A DNA stretch of 64,000 nucleotides. Source: Theocolax elegans. Its lineage: Eukaryota > Arthropoda > Insecta > Hymenoptera > Cerocephalidae. The stretch covers positions 86,768,670-86,832,669 of the forward strand of contig CM047427.1 of NCBI GenBank assembly GCA_026168455.1. Direction: 5' to 3'. How positions within the stretch are numbered: the first letter of the stretch is position 1; every line of letters begins with the position of its first letter. The position numbers and the translations under genes are program-made. Shown one piece after another: positions 55,301 through 63,755 of the stretch. The notes under the pieces were generated by a model. The model was not told where the DNA came from. It saw only the letters and a list, made by a program, of their open reading frames with translations, and did not search any database.

Positions 55301-55549
55301 ATATTCATCTGCCGATTTTATCTTACGTACACGTAGTTTTCTCAATTTCTACCTCACTAGTTGTACTAATATTATTCCATCGCAAAACAAATGCGAAAGG
55401 CTTTATATATCCAAAGATCCTCTTTCCGAGAAAATGAACGAGCAAATAGCGCTCATCGTTTTGACGAAATCACTTATGAAATTGAAAAAAAGACGCAAAG
55501 TCAAATTATAGAATCGTTTCGGTGCGAAAGGGAAAGCGTATATATATAA

Positions 55550-55582
<33 letters not shown>

Positions 55583-58500
55583 GACACACATACACACGTA
55601 TACGAGACCCGTAGCGGAAAATTTGCATCCTGTTAACGAGCACATCGACTAAATGATCGATAACGGCTTTCATCCCAAAAACACGTTCTCTCATCGTTCA
55701 ACTTCTAACGGTTCGGATAAATTGTACGTATATAGACTCGATACTCGCTCGTACCGAGGTGATGAGGATACGCAATGATCCCTATTATTATGATAACACG
55801 AAGGCTCAGAGAAACATAACTGCATTATACATAAATTTTAAAACGTGACGAACGAGTTTTAAGAATTTAACAGTATATACTATAAAATGTATAAAAATCT
55901 AAAGAGTTTTTTCCTCGATGTACCTTGCACTCTTTTACTCATATTTATTTATCTTTTCGTAGATACCGAACCATCTGATGTGGCTGTGCTTCTTCTACTT
56001 ATCATTTCACTCGTATCTAAATCTGATGGGGGAATTGCTGCACTTCGCTGATCGAAATTTCTATTGCGACTGGTGGAATGCCGATAACATCGACACTTTT
56101 TGGAGGACCTGGAATATACCGGTTCATCGTTGGGCCGTACGGTGAGTTTGCGGATTTATTCTTATGTTTCACGAGCACCGTGTACGTCTACAGAAATCGG
56201 GCTTACTCTTTAATTTTACGATTTTATCATAAAATAAACAGTTTTATCTTTTATTTATTTACACGTACATTTAACACTTTTTAAATTATTTATAAACGAG
56301 TATATTGAATGCCTCGTAAGGTAAGAAACGTTAAAAAACAATTGAATCAATTGTATTATCTATTATTTTATTATTCTCAAGGAGAGTCATAAACAAAATG
56401 TAACATATACAGCAGAAAAAGATATTACACGATTACATATGTAAATAGAAAATTAATTTGCTACTGTAGTTACGGATGCGACCACTTTTTTATGATTATT
56501 TAAACAAGTAACCTATTGTTTGAGCAGGCGAAACTAAAAAAATGTTCACTAGAAATAAACAAAACATTCCATCCGCCAGTGATTTCAATTAACGTGTAAA
56601 AATCATCAATTTTTCATCCCGAAGCATGTATTTGTGGGATACCGTACGTTGCTCTTCACGCGTTAAAATTTTCATTGATTTCGCGTTCAATGTCAATATA
56701 AAAATTCATGCCCGGGGCCTCGAGTACGTATGTAATAATGACGTTTGTTTGCCTGGCACGCACAAAACCTTTTGAAAGCCAGTACGCACACGACTTTAAG
56801 CGCTTTATTTGGGGACGGATAATGCGTTTGTCAAATGCATGATCGTCTATCGGAATAAATGATGATTGGTAAGCGGGATGAGACGCGAGGAGATCACCAA
56901 CACTGAACGTGAGAGAGAATTTATGAGAAAAAGAGTAACAGAGATGACGAAAGTGTAAACGAGAGTTATGCATAGAACATATGTAGATCATCAAAGAGTG
57001 AGAGAGAGAGAGAAGGTAAAATAACAAGATAGTGAATCCATGCAGGTAAAAGTGAGAGGGAAAGAGGGATGCGATGGAGAGGGACAAACATTTAGGTATC
57101 AAACTGGCCCTATATACATTATTTGATGTCAAATATGGCCGATTCGATATTAATAATCAAAACGTGATTGCGTATCGAACGCCAGTCGTTGCATAATTGT
57201 GCCTATAAATTGAATGTCATCAGGGAGATAGGCAAGTTAAAAAATTTGTTTGAATTACTATACAATACCAATCGCGAATTTGATATATCTATACGGGAAA
57301 TACAAAAATAAGACGCTATATTTATACTAAATAACTTAATCGTTTAATTTTAACAGCAAAGTAAATATTTTTATCGATATTAATATGCTTTATTTAATTT
57401 AGATTTCATTTTGATATGTATTTATTGAATAACTACTAATCAATTGTTATATCACCATTTATTAGTAAAATTCATTTATTAATAATGCATTAGCGGAATT
57501 ATAATTGCATAAATTATTATATACATATATACCATAAAATTACTAATCATTCTTTCGGAAATGCGTCAATAAACAAATAAATTAACGTAAGTAAATATTT
57601 AATGGAACTTGATTATTTATTGAATAAAGAAATAAAATTTTTATACACTTCACATAAAATACATTAAATACAACGATATACATATTTTTACATTCCCATA
57701 AAACAGTATGTGTTACATTATGCAACACGATTTTTGAGTGAAACGAAATTTCCGTAGTAAAGGCAACTATGTAGTCAGCCCTGTCTTACGTAATACGCAG
57801 ATAATCTGCATAAATGAATAGGAAACGAAATTAATTTAAAAGAAAATAGAAGAATGAAATAGATCTAGTATTGCACAAAAGGTATTTCCGTATTATTCAA
57901 TTAAATTGTTGTAAATTCGTTGTAAAAGTCTTGAAAAGTAAAAAATGAAAAAAAATGAAAAAAAAGAAGAAAAGAAAAGGAAAAAGAAAAGTGAAGCGTT
58001 CGCTTAAGCAGAGCCACGCATTTCTTTTAGGTTAAGCGGAGAAAAGGCATTCAGGCCGTACGCAATGCAAAAAATAACTGTAAAAAGAAGGTAGGAGGAG
58101 TAGGAAAGCACCATCCCATCGAGGTGTTTCCGAAGAGGACCTTTGACGGCGCTACTTTGTAGCAATTGGATGGAAACTTCATTAGCGAACGTGTTTCGCT
58201 TTAAGAAGATTCAATTTCGTTTGATGCAAGGGAGGCGCGTAAGAAAGAAGTCGATAGCGACGCCCTCGTCTACCTTACCCGAGCGCATGTATATACGCGC
58301 TGTACCTCTCATCTATGAATAACGGCATCGTACATAAATTATATATACAGTTGTAGATATATAACTCCCATAAGAGAAAATGTTTTCTTTTGAACAAAAG
58401 TTTCGGTCTCGAATTTAACCGTACTTACTCATTCGAATTATCGGCTCCCGGTTATTTTAACGCGGAAATTATTTTTGAATAATTGTCTAACGCGTACATT

Positions 58501-61500
58501 TCGAAACGGGTGACAGATTTATTATTAACAGCTCGGAGTTATTTATATATATTTACCGCAGTGTGTACTGTTCCTTATCCGTTCATTACCGCTAAGTATC
58601 TCTAAACTAATTTAATTAAGATTTTCGTGAGTTCTCGTATCATCGCGAGTTCTGTACTAACCCGTGCTTACTTTTTAATTAATTGAGCTCGCGTATACAT
58701 TACTTCCAGACCGCGCGCGCGCGAGCGAGCGCAGTACGTACCACGAGTACCTAAGGAGAACTCGTCGTTTAAGAATTGTGCTCACGGAAGATTTCGCGTT
58801 GCGAGTCTTTGTATTTAATTTGCCACGTCTAACCTCTTATCGAGTTACCTTATTTCGCTTTCGTCTCTCTGTTTTTTCGTAAGCTTTTTAACCCGACTTT
58901 TTTTACTTGGAAACGTGGAGACGAACGAGATCTCGCGGTGTATGTATTATATTCTGGAACACGTCCTACGTTTCTTTTATTCGACTCGTACTCTAGAATT
59001 CCAAGTGGCAATTAAAACGTTAAAAATGGCCAAGAAACTAGCTGATAGCTTGATTGAATTAGCGGTTTTAACTTCGTAATGAAATGCTATTCTGCTCATT
59101 TGATAATATTATATGGTTTTTTAATATTTGCAGTACATGTGAGTCGATCAAAATTACCAATTTTCTTGTTGTATTAATTTTATTCCATTAATTTTTTAAA
59201 AATAATTTAAATTAATTGTTAGAGATATTTATATCTTAAAAATAAATTTATATCTTACTAACGCACCTACATTTATTACTTGGTGAAAGGTAGCATTAAA
59301 ATGGCCAATATTATTCATAAATCCAAAATTACATCCATATTTTCAATTACGGCTAACAGGATTCGTAAAAATTTTTACGACCCTATAAAGAAATATCCAT
59401 TACCCTACCCAAAAGCGTAAAGAATAAAATAAAGAAGAGCGAATTCCGCCATAAGAAGTAATAAAAGTACGACACGGGTAGCTCGAAAAGAAGGAAGAAA
59501 CGCGAAAAAGAGGCTCGCACGTGAAATGTTCTCGATTCACCCGTATTATTTTAGCGCAGTTCATTTGCGTGATGCTTCGAGACCTGAATTTTTCGTAATT
59601 CACACTATTTATTTCAACAAGGATGCGATCACTCGAGTGAGTCGGAGGACTGGCACGTAGCCATGACTCGCGCCGTATGAGAACGAAATGGGAAAGGAGA
59701 AGCTGTCGCCGCGACGACTGGGGTTGGGGCGGCATCTTTTCAACTTCCTAATGGGAAAAGCCGATACGCATCTCTCGCGACGACTCACTTAAAGCTGTTT
59801 ATCCTTGCGACGAGACCAACCGAGAGATTCTAATATAACGTATGCATTTATGCGGGCGTCTCTTCGAGAATTTCATTGGTTCGTGTAGACTATTTTTTTT
59901 CACTCTCGTTTTTTTTCAAGAGAATTGCTTTTTTTTGAGTGAAAAGATTGGTTGGTCTTTCTACGATTACGATAGATTGATAAAGTATACTGATGGGTAG
60001 ATATCCACATTTTTTGTGGCTTTTAAATCCAACCGTTAGAGCTTATCTAATACACATTGCAAACTTTTTTGTTTGTTTTTTTCTCTAGAACGAAAAATTT
60101 ATTTTCTTCGTATATATTCAGAAATAAATACAAAAAATATTAAGAATATCTTTTTTTTTACCCTCCAAGTCTTCAAGCGTGATGATTTTATTCTACGACT
60201 ATTATTTATTAAAATATAAGTACTTATTTCATTCCAATTACAAACGTGTAATATTTAATTATATATGTGTATACATATTACAGACATAATTTAAAATATA
60301 GTGCCGGGTGAAAATCTTTACAATCGTAATCTAACGATAATTGTAATTTCTTCCTATAAATAAATAATAGCTTAAAAAATTATATTTAGGATAAAATAAA
60401 ACACATTTGACAGTTTGAAAATAAAGCATTTATTTTTCGTTAATTTTTAGATCTTTATGAAGTTATTAATGTTCACGATTTAATGAAACAAACATGCAAA
60501 TAGTTATGCCGACAAGAAAAGTTGTAAAACCACAAAACTGTTGAAATGTACTGGTTTGAGTAAAATTATGTAAAATTTCGTTAAAGGTACACCGAGAAAA
60601 ATGATTATTTCCATGAAAATCCTAAGACTTAAGTATTATTGCATAATGTTACGCTCCCGTAAGGTTAAAAATGTCTTATAGAGAAAAATGAGAGAGTAAG
60701 TTAATAGTTAAGGCATATAGATTTAACGCATGTAATCCTTTGGCTCAGTGTGGTTGACGTAAAAAGAAGAGAATTATGATACTAGCTCGTTCATGCATAA
60801 AGTTTAAAAAAAATGTCTTGTTCAACTCGACTTTGTGCCCATAAACGATATAAAAACGAAAGGACGCGCCGCTCCATGAGACTCTTCTGACTGGTTTATA
60901 CACGCAGCCGTGACTTCTTTAAAGTTTTGTGCGCGCGAGGTACCGGCCGAGACGACGGGGCGGCGGGGACGAGAAGAAACAACTGTCAACCAAGAAAATT
61001 TAACACGTGTAAAGACCGAGACTTTTTAAATTGCCGACTTACATCCGCGTGCGAGCGGCGTGCGTTTCGAATTTTTAACTATTTCTGACGCGTATACGCC
61101 GCACCTTCAAAGAAATATTTATGTTTGTTAAAACTAGAAAATGTTTTGAAAAAACTTTTCTGCGGGAAAGGAAACGCTTGTAGTTTCATTTCTTTAGTAG
61201 GCTACAAATTATTTTAATGTATGCGCATTCAAAATGATTCAGTAGTTGACCATTGCATCTTTTTAATTAAAACACTAATTATACACTCGTAATCGTGAAC
61301 TTAATATAAAGTTATTGAAAACATTGTTATTTAAATGTAAATGATATATTAAGTAAGAATGTTTTGTAATTATGCAGAACACACGTTTGACTAATATTTA
61401 TATGCTGGGTAAATGAATTTTGCAGACACTTGTACATACCAGTAGTCGAAATGGGTTACAGCAAGAATGCGGCAAGCATTACGGTCTTCTTTATCAGCGC

Positions 61501-62653
61501 TTTCTTCCATGAGTATCTTGTTAGCGTACCGCTAAAGACCTTCAAGATCTGGGCGTTCATGGGTATGATGGGTCAGGTAAGCAGAGAGAGCAATTTCTTA
61601 CCTCAACCAGAAGGGGTATTACACTTAAGGCGGCCCCCTTTTTCCGCTAAGCCGCTTTTCAAATCTCATAAAACATCAATTAGCCTATTCATTCTTTATC
61701 GTTAAATTAAATTACTTTTATAACTTTGATTTTCTTGACACCGTATTCAGAAGCAAAAACTTTATTTTTATGAAAATTCACTCTTTTTTTATAATTCTTT
61801 TCGTTTCATTTTAAACACGATTTATCGATTTATTTTCACAGGATTTTTTTAAATTTAATAATAATTAATACATAGATAAATCGTACATGAATATTTCACT
61901 ATTTTAAATAGCAGATGTAGTTTTAAGCTCCTGTTAACGATAAAAATATTCTTACAATCATAATACTGCAGCTGAATAATTAATGTACTTAACACTGATT
62001 GTTTTTAATCACTTAATTTCTATGAATATTCCTCCTTATTAAAGTTTGTATGAATATGCAAAAAAAAGCCTGACACTAAAATGTTGTACGTTTAAGATAC
62101 TACGTGCTCAAAATGAAAAACCAAAGCTTTTATACTAAATTGTGTAAAAGTTAAATTAATGAAAACTAGATATATTTGTACAACAATGTATAAACATGCA
62201 CCTTATAATAGTCATATAAACTATAGTACAAGTTGGAAATGAGATTATTTTATACTGTAATAAGTCTTACTGGAAATTAATTTTCAAAGAGTAACGCTCT
62301 AATTGTAAAATTATAATGAAATAGAATGTTTCCGAAAGTACAATTTAAGTATACGCGGTGTTACAAAATAAAAAAACATTTATCGAATTAGATGATAATA
62401 AGAATGTCGTATACTTAACCAAACTAAAAATGAATGATAAAAAACATTGCTGATATGATTATTTTCTCTTTGACAGCTTCCTTTATCGGTGCTGAGCAAA
62501 TACGTGGAAAAGCACTGGGGTGCTAGATGGGGCAACATCGTCGTCTGGGCTAGTCTCATTATTGGACAGCCCCTTTGCATCATGATGTACTACCACGACT
62601 ACGTGGTCACCCACTTTGGTGAGACTCTGCTCGAGGATTACTCTGTCGTGTAA
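7792..62653 (+). CDS. DGAT1: Diacylglycerol O-acyltransferase 1 (DGAT1/midway), nine 3' exons, 5' end outside window
   Basis: ER-membrane enzyme of the MBOAT family; it joins an acyl-CoA to diacylglycerol, the last step of triacylglycerol synthesis. Exons: 7792-7844, 10857-10965, 25433-25588, 35056-35236, 36743-36851, 50082-50126, 55963-56141, 61426-61576, 62477-62653. All borders are GT-AG and all phases join, giving 385 full residues and a stop. Seen in the protein (fragment numbering): hydrophobic segments at 1-47 and 57-72, cytosolic-type linker 82-131, LVQYPDN at 130-136, [12 protein letters not shown] at 148-159, FYCDWWN at 250-256, and [12 protein letters not shown] around His305, matching the catalytic His of mammalian DGAT1. 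The family is usually about 490-520 residues, so about 110-130 N-terminal residues are missing here. No frameshift or premature stop is seen. DGAT2 is unrelated in sequence and excluded; ACAT/SOAT is less likely because of the FYxDWWN wording and linker. Confidence 0.97.
8262..8286 (+). repeat. (TG)n microsatellite
   Basis: TG run with one GC interruption inside the GC-rich island of the first visible intron. Confidence 0.9.
9700..10203 (-). CDS. Candidate nested minus-strand gene or pseudogene, unrecognised
   Basis: I do not recognise the family. On the minus strand, from 10181 down to 9914, the frame reads like a real protein: [76 protein letters not shown]. It looks helical, with no low complexity. 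A possible donor (gacggag/gtatac) ends it at 9914; a possible acceptor (cgaatgtag) at 9722 would add VLETKSL and a stop at 9702-9700. A good acceptor (gatttatttgtag) precedes it at about 10228, and an ATG lies at 10203-10201 (MNDNAESGF...), but that ATG is in another frame: a one-base shift between about 10200 and 10150 is needed to join them. So it is either a decayed or retrocopied gene, a gene with a sequence error, or a gene with an undetected 5' exon. It lies antisense inside a DGAT1 intron. Confidence 0.4.
9788..9812 (+). other. G-quadruplex motif
   Basis: Four G-runs (GGG, GGGG, GGG, GGGGGGGG) separated by loops of 1, 4 and 2 bases on the + strand. It lies in the DGAT1 intron and, read on the minus strand, inside the proposed small intron of the nested gene as a C-rich tract. 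Confidence 0.7.
10857..10965 (+). CDS. DGAT1: DGAT1 exon: membrane segment ending [12 protein letters not shown]
   Basis: Acceptor ttacatgcag, donor gtaagt. It starts in phase 0 with [19 protein letters not shown] and continues through a very hydrophobic run ([10 protein letters not shown]) to ESGFSL, leaving one base of a split Ile codon. This corresponds to the third or fourth membrane helix of the MBOAT fold in DGAT1. Both ends join the neighbouring exons in frame. Confidence 0.93.
14138..14176 (+). repeat. (CT)n microsatellite
   Basis: Near-pure CT run of about 39 bases within a GC-rich island. It produces RERERE-type chance frames on the minus strand. Confidence 0.95.
17702..17727 (+). 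repeat. (TG)n microsatellite
   Basis: Pure TG run of 26 bases just upstream of the periodic G-run array. Confidence 0.95.
17778..17820 (+). repeat. Octamer-spaced GGG array
   Basis: GGG triplets start at 17787, 17795, 17803 and 17811, an exact 8-base period (GGGAGCCC, GGGAGTCT, GGGATCCT, GGGAGCCC), preceded by GGGG at 17778. It fits a four-tetrad-strand G-quadruplex with 5-base loops and is also a short degenerate tandem repeat. Confidence 0.75.
19048..19100 (+). repeat. (TATATG)n/(TATG)n microsatellite
   Basis: Tandem tatatg and tatg units; the cause of the [13 protein letters not shown] chance frame on the minus strand. Confidence 0.9.
21749..21773 (+). repeat. (CT)n microsatellite
   Basis: Pure CT run of about 25 bases. 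Confidence 0.95.
22203..22608. mobile_element. Fold-back element with 64-bp inverted repeats, Penelope-like candidate
   Basis: The arms 22214-22277 and 22491-22554 are inverted copies over 64 bases with a single mismatch (at 22264), enclosing about 213 bases. A 17-bp direct repeat, aaatatattaacaatgt, stands at 22203-22219 on the left and 22592-22608 on the right, as expected for a long target-site duplication. A hammerhead-like core (22432-22463) lies just inside the right arm. Inverted pseudo-LTRs, long variable target duplications and hammerhead motifs are known of Penelope-like elements; no reverse transcriptase is left here. Alternative: an unrelated fold-back DNA transposon. Confidence 0.6.
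22432..22463 (+). ncRNA. Hammerhead-ribozyme-like core (probably incomplete)
   Basis: The sequence has CTGAAGA (the CUGANGA core), then a hairpin GGTGG-CATTGA-CCACC as stem II, then GAAAC. These are the two conserved core boxes in the right order and spacing. I did not find a convincing cleavage strand (a matching stem III followed by U-H): ACTTCTA at 22314-22320 could pair with TAGAAGT before the core as stem I, but the stem III bases next to it do not pair. So it is probably a half or decayed ribozyme. Confidence 0.45.
22607..22839 (+). mobile_element. tRNA-Met-derived SINE
   Basis: The body at 22619-22827 starts with a tRNA-like region: A-box-like TGGCTTGGTTG (22628-22638), an anticodon-arm-like GGGCTCATAACC with CAT in the anticodon place, and a B-box-like GGTTCGATTTC (22673-22683). 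After a tRNA-unrelated part of about 120 bases it ends in an A-rich tail (aataaaaaaaaa). A perfect 12-bp direct repeat, gttagatgttga, flanks it (22607-22618 and 22828-22839). This is the full architecture of a SINE copied by a LINE. It is not a functional tRNA gene: the acceptor and D arms are poor and no terminator follows. Confidence 0.85.
25433..25588 (+). CDS. DGAT1: DGAT1 exon: [16 protein letters not shown] helix and basic linker
   Basis: Acceptor ttactcctttag, donor gtaagt. The first two bases complete an Ile codon, then [20 protein letters not shown] and QVNMWCR follow, a signature of animal DGAT1 (human has LFLKLFSYRDVNSWCR). The end encodes a Ser/Lys/Arg-rich linker with [13 protein letters not shown]. 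The linker contains RRQS at 25555-25566, an R-R-x-S site of the kind used by basophilic kinases such as PKA; whether it is used is inference. The reading frame happens to stay open about 110 bases before and 85 bases after the exon. Confidence 0.96.
26263..26287 (+). repeat. (CA)n microsatellite
   Basis: Pure CA run within a longer CA/TA-rich stretch (26215-26305). Confidence 0.95.
33874..34199 (+). mobile_element. 5S-rRNA-derived SINE-like element
   Basis: The body starts exactly at a 5S-rRNA-like sequence (33881 on). Seen: gtctaatcacgaaagttaaa and cagc, matching the animal 5S GUCUGAUCxCGxAAxUUAAGCAGC region (box A), and ggttagtacaaggattggtg and acc, matching GGUUAGUACUUGGAUGGGUGACC (intermediate element and box C). 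The 5' and 3' ends are diverged and do not form a good stem 1, so it is not a working 5S gene. A T7 run lies at about 33992-33998, then about 200 bases of unrelated sequence ending in a TATATG-rich tail. The 7-bp gatacaa at 33874-33880 and 34193-34199 fits a target-site duplication. SINEs with a 5S head (SINE3 type) are known in other animals. Alternative: a lone 5S pseudogene. Confidence 0.65.
33881..33998 (+). pseudogene. Diverged 5S rRNA sequence with internal promoter boxes
   Basis: About 110 bases align end to end with metazoan 5S rRNA. The internal control region is best kept (aagttaaacagc; gttagtacaaggattggtga), while the outer stem is lost. It is followed by a run of seven T, the polymerase III stop signal. 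Conservation of just the promoter part fits use as the head of a SINE. Confidence 0.65.
34958..35010 (+). repeat. (GT)n run followed by G-rich tract
   Basis: A GT repeat, then GGGAGGGGGG-TGTGGG-TGTGGG: four G-runs with short loops (G-quadruplex potential), ending about 50 bases before the acceptor of the exon at 35056. The polypyrimidine tract used by the exon follows it. Confidence 0.85.
35056..35236 (+). CDS. DGAT1: DGAT1 exon: linker plus LVQYPDN and [13 protein letters not shown]
   Basis: Acceptor ctattttcgcag, donor gtacgg. The first part encodes an acidic, Gly-containing linker ([20 protein letters not shown]) of the type that varies among insects. It is followed by the strongly conserved [30 protein letters not shown] and RIRK. 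It begins by completing a Ser codon and ends with two bases of an Arg codon finished by the next exon. The conserved half is the start of the cytosolic face and substrate-tunnel region in the known DGAT1 structures. Confidence 0.97.
35237..36742 (+). other. DGAT1: DGAT1 intron, 1.5 kb
   Basis: AT-rich first half, then CT-rich simple sequence (36189-36320) and a long CT microsatellite at 36522-36559, about 180 bases before the acceptor. Nothing else recognised. Confidence 0.95.
36522..36559 (+). repeat. (CT)n microsatellite
   Basis: Pure CT run of 38 bases. Confidence 0.97.
36743..36851 (+). CDS. DGAT1: DGAT1 exon: [12 protein letters not shown] and [15 protein letters not shown]
   Basis: Acceptor ttgtctgtctag, donor gtaagt. 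The first base completes an Arg codon, so [13 protein letters not shown] reads across the junction as in other DGAT1 proteins (human RKRFLLRRILEM). The exon goes on to [19 protein letters not shown], matching the human QQWMVPTIQNSMKPF segment. It ends in phase 0, which lets the following micro-exon be included or skipped without changing frame. Confidence 0.96.
43285..43337 (+). repeat. (GA)n microsatellite
   Basis: GA run of about 50 bases with two CG interruptions at its left end. Confidence 0.95.
43686..43725 (+). repeat. (GT)n to GGGT-rich tract
   Basis: A GT repeat grading into GGGTGGGGTGTGGGTGAGGGTGGG: five G-runs with loops of 1-3 bases, a strong G-quadruplex motif on the + strand. 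Confidence 0.8.
44891..44914 (+). repeat. (CT)n microsatellite
   Basis: Pure CT run of 24 bases. Confidence 0.95.
45318..45366 (+). repeat. 25-bp tandem duplication
   Basis: Two adjacent copies of an ataattt(t)ctatatattttatt unit, differing by one T. Confidence 0.7.
50082..50126 (+). CDS. DGAT1: DGAT1 45-bp micro-exon: [15 protein letters not shown]
   Basis: Acceptor gtctctttcag and donor gtaagt enclose exactly 15 codons with phase 0 at both ends. The peptide matches the conserved DMDYSRIIERLLKLA segment of human DGAT1, an amphipathic helix before the IPNHL helix. It lies alone between introns of 13.2 kb and 5.8 kb. Confidence 0.95.
53161..53185. repeat. AT-rich palindrome
   Basis: gattaatattt and aaatattaatc form an 11-bp inverted repeat with a 3-base centre. 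No flanking duplication was seen. Confidence 0.7.
55550..55580 (+). repeat. (ACATAT)n microsatellite
   Basis: About five hexamer units, followed by CA-rich sequence. Confidence 0.9.
55963..56141 (+). CDS. DGAT1: DGAT1 exon: [12 protein letters not shown] and FYCDWWN motif
   Basis: Acceptor atcttttcgtag, donor gtgagt. It encodes [20 protein letters not shown], then [18 protein letters not shown] and [18 protein letters not shown]. FYxDWWN is the DGAT1/ACAT family signature; its Asn codon is at 56077-56079. NIPVHRW is the conserved loop before the second membrane block. The exon ends with two bases of an Arg codon completed in the next exon (HRWAVR-HLY). Confidence 0.98.
56142..61425 (+). other. 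DGAT1: DGAT1 intron, 5.3 kb
   Basis: Contains an A/G-only tract at about 57935-57996, a GC-rich region at 58200-58990 with an alternating CG run at about 58711-58732, a GC-rich block at 59440-59840, and a GC-rich, CpG-rich block at 60840-61100. The rest is AT-rich and empty. No open frame resembles a known family. Confidence 0.9.
57935..57996 (+). repeat. Polypurine tract
   Basis: About 60 bases made almost only of A and G (with two or three T), rich in GAAAA units. It could form an H-DNA-like or slippage-prone structure. Confidence 0.7.
61426..61576 (+). CDS. DGAT1: DGAT1 exon: catalytic His, [13 protein letters not shown]
   Basis: Acceptor gaattttgcag, donor gtaagc. It reads [20 protein letters not shown], then [16 protein letters not shown] and [14 protein letters not shown]. 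The His codon at 61508-61510 corresponds to the catalytic His of human DGAT1 (His415) in the MBOAT active site, which takes the diacylglycerol hydroxyl proton. It ends in phase 0. Confidence 0.98.
61577..62476 (+). other. DGAT1: DGAT1 intron, 0.9 kb
   Basis: Shortest intron in the window. AT-rich, no repeat or open frame of note. Confidence 0.95.
62477..62653 (+). CDS. DGAT1: DGAT1 last exon and stop codon
   Basis: Acceptor ctctttgacag. The 58 codons begin [20 protein letters not shown], pass through the conserved hydrophobic [20 protein letters not shown] and DYVVTHF, and finish [10 protein letters not shown] followed by TAA at 62651-62653. The IIGQP and MYxHDY wording matches the C-terminus of animal DGAT1. 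No KDEL-type tail is present, as expected for a polytopic ER protein. Confidence 0.98.
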   Translation, partial: LPLSVLSKYVEKHWGARWGNIVVWASLIIGQPLCIMMYYHDYVVTHFGETLLEDYSVV

Positions 62654-62663
62654 GAGGAGAGAG

Positions 62664-62683
62664 AGGAAGAGAGAGAGAGAGAG
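62664..62683 (+). repeat. GA-rich tract at start of 3' UTR
   Basis: A GA repeat beginning about ten bases after the DGAT1 stop codon, within a purine-only stretch. Confidence 0.85.
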
Positions 62684-63248
62684 TGCGAACAGAAGAAGAA
62701 AAAGAGGAAAAGGGTGACTAGCGCTGCTCTTTTCGCAAGTGCCGTCGCCGTCCTAGCGTCTTATTTTGCCCGTCTTTTTCTTGTACCGACCAGGACACAC
62801 TCGACGCTTTTCACTTTCGAAAAATCGAATCACACGCAAAGAAAGAAATCGCTTTACTCGCATCGTCCTCCTCGTCTTCTGTGCGTTTGTTTGTTTATCT
62901 TCTATTTTTTCGCGTCCCGCCTCTTTTTTCTTTTTTATCTATATGTCGCGTGTGCGGCGCCACAACAAAGGAAAAATTCGATTTCAGGTGTAATAGTCCG
63001 AGAGTAAATGATTTTCGTCCTGAATTACATTCCCGCTCCTTTTTACGCGGGATAAGATTGATACAGTCGCATGATTGCCCGATCTTTTTTTTATTGTATT
63101 TTAATGTTTTAGGTGATCGTCAAGTTATTCAAACAATTCTAATTTTTTATATTTCTTTTTGTTATACGATGTTCGCTAACACAAATGGAGAGGTTAAGAA
63201 TTTACCAATATTTTCCAGTTACATTTTTCCTCGTCTTTTTCTGTAGTA

Positions 63249-63254
63249 AATAAA
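63249..63254 (+). terminator. DGAT1: Proximal poly(A) signal AATAAA
   Basis: Canonical hexamer about 600 bases after the DGAT1 stop codon, followed within a few bases by a T-rich run (gtttttttgtt). It is the first AATAAA downstream of the stop. Confidence 0.55.
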
Positions 63255-63730
63255 CTGTTTTTTTGTTAATCGTTGCAAACCAAAATAATAATACGGTGAT
63301 GTCGTTACCAATGATAACTGGGAAGTATCGTAAATTTTTAAAGATAATTTTGTATCACGATATTTTTTTACAATATACAGTGCCTTACGTTTATTCCTAA
63401 CCAGCTAACTGTATCACGAGATATGAACAAAGCCAACGAGATTTGTAAATACACGTAACACAATTCTCCAAGACAGAGGAAAAGAGAGAGAATGTGACAG
63501 CGAGCATTTTCCGTTAGAATTTAAGAAACTCGAGAACAACGACATGATAGAGTTATGACAACACGTATTTTAATACTTTGTACGTTTACAAGAGTGAGAT
63601 AGAAGAGTTTTATGTACTTTCAAAAAGTTTATAGCTGCCTGCTGCGTAATAATACTTCAATTTTTCCCCCCTAACTGACAAAGAGATTTGTCCTTTTTTG
63701 TAGTTTTATAAAATGAAAAAAAAGTAAATG

Positions 63731-63736
63731 AATAAA
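63731..63736 (+). terminator. DGAT1: Distal poly(A) signal AATAAA
   Basis: Second canonical hexamer about 1.08 kb after the stop. It would give a longer 3' UTR if the proximal signal is skipped. Confidence 0.35.
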
Positions 63737-63755
63737 TATATACGTATACCACAAA

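Larger units (their letters stand above)
50127..55962 (+). other. DGAT1: DGAT1 intron, 5.8 kb
   Basis: Holds a GC-richer block at about 50960-51180, a 196-codon open frame from 51495 without family wording, an AT palindrome (53161-53185), a GC-rich block at about 53980-54720 and an ACATAT microsatellite (55550-55580). No further exon is needed or seen. Confidence 0.9.
62654..63755 (+). other. DGAT1: DGAT1 3' UTR, end not fixed
   Basis: Non-coding stretch after the stop. It begins with a purine (GA)-rich tract at 62654-62712, then pyrimidine-rich DNA, then AT-rich DNA. Two AATAAA hexamers at 63249 and 63731 give candidate 3' ends. Short open frames here are on the sense strand only by chance and show no family wording. 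The true end needs transcript data. Confidence 0.6.
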
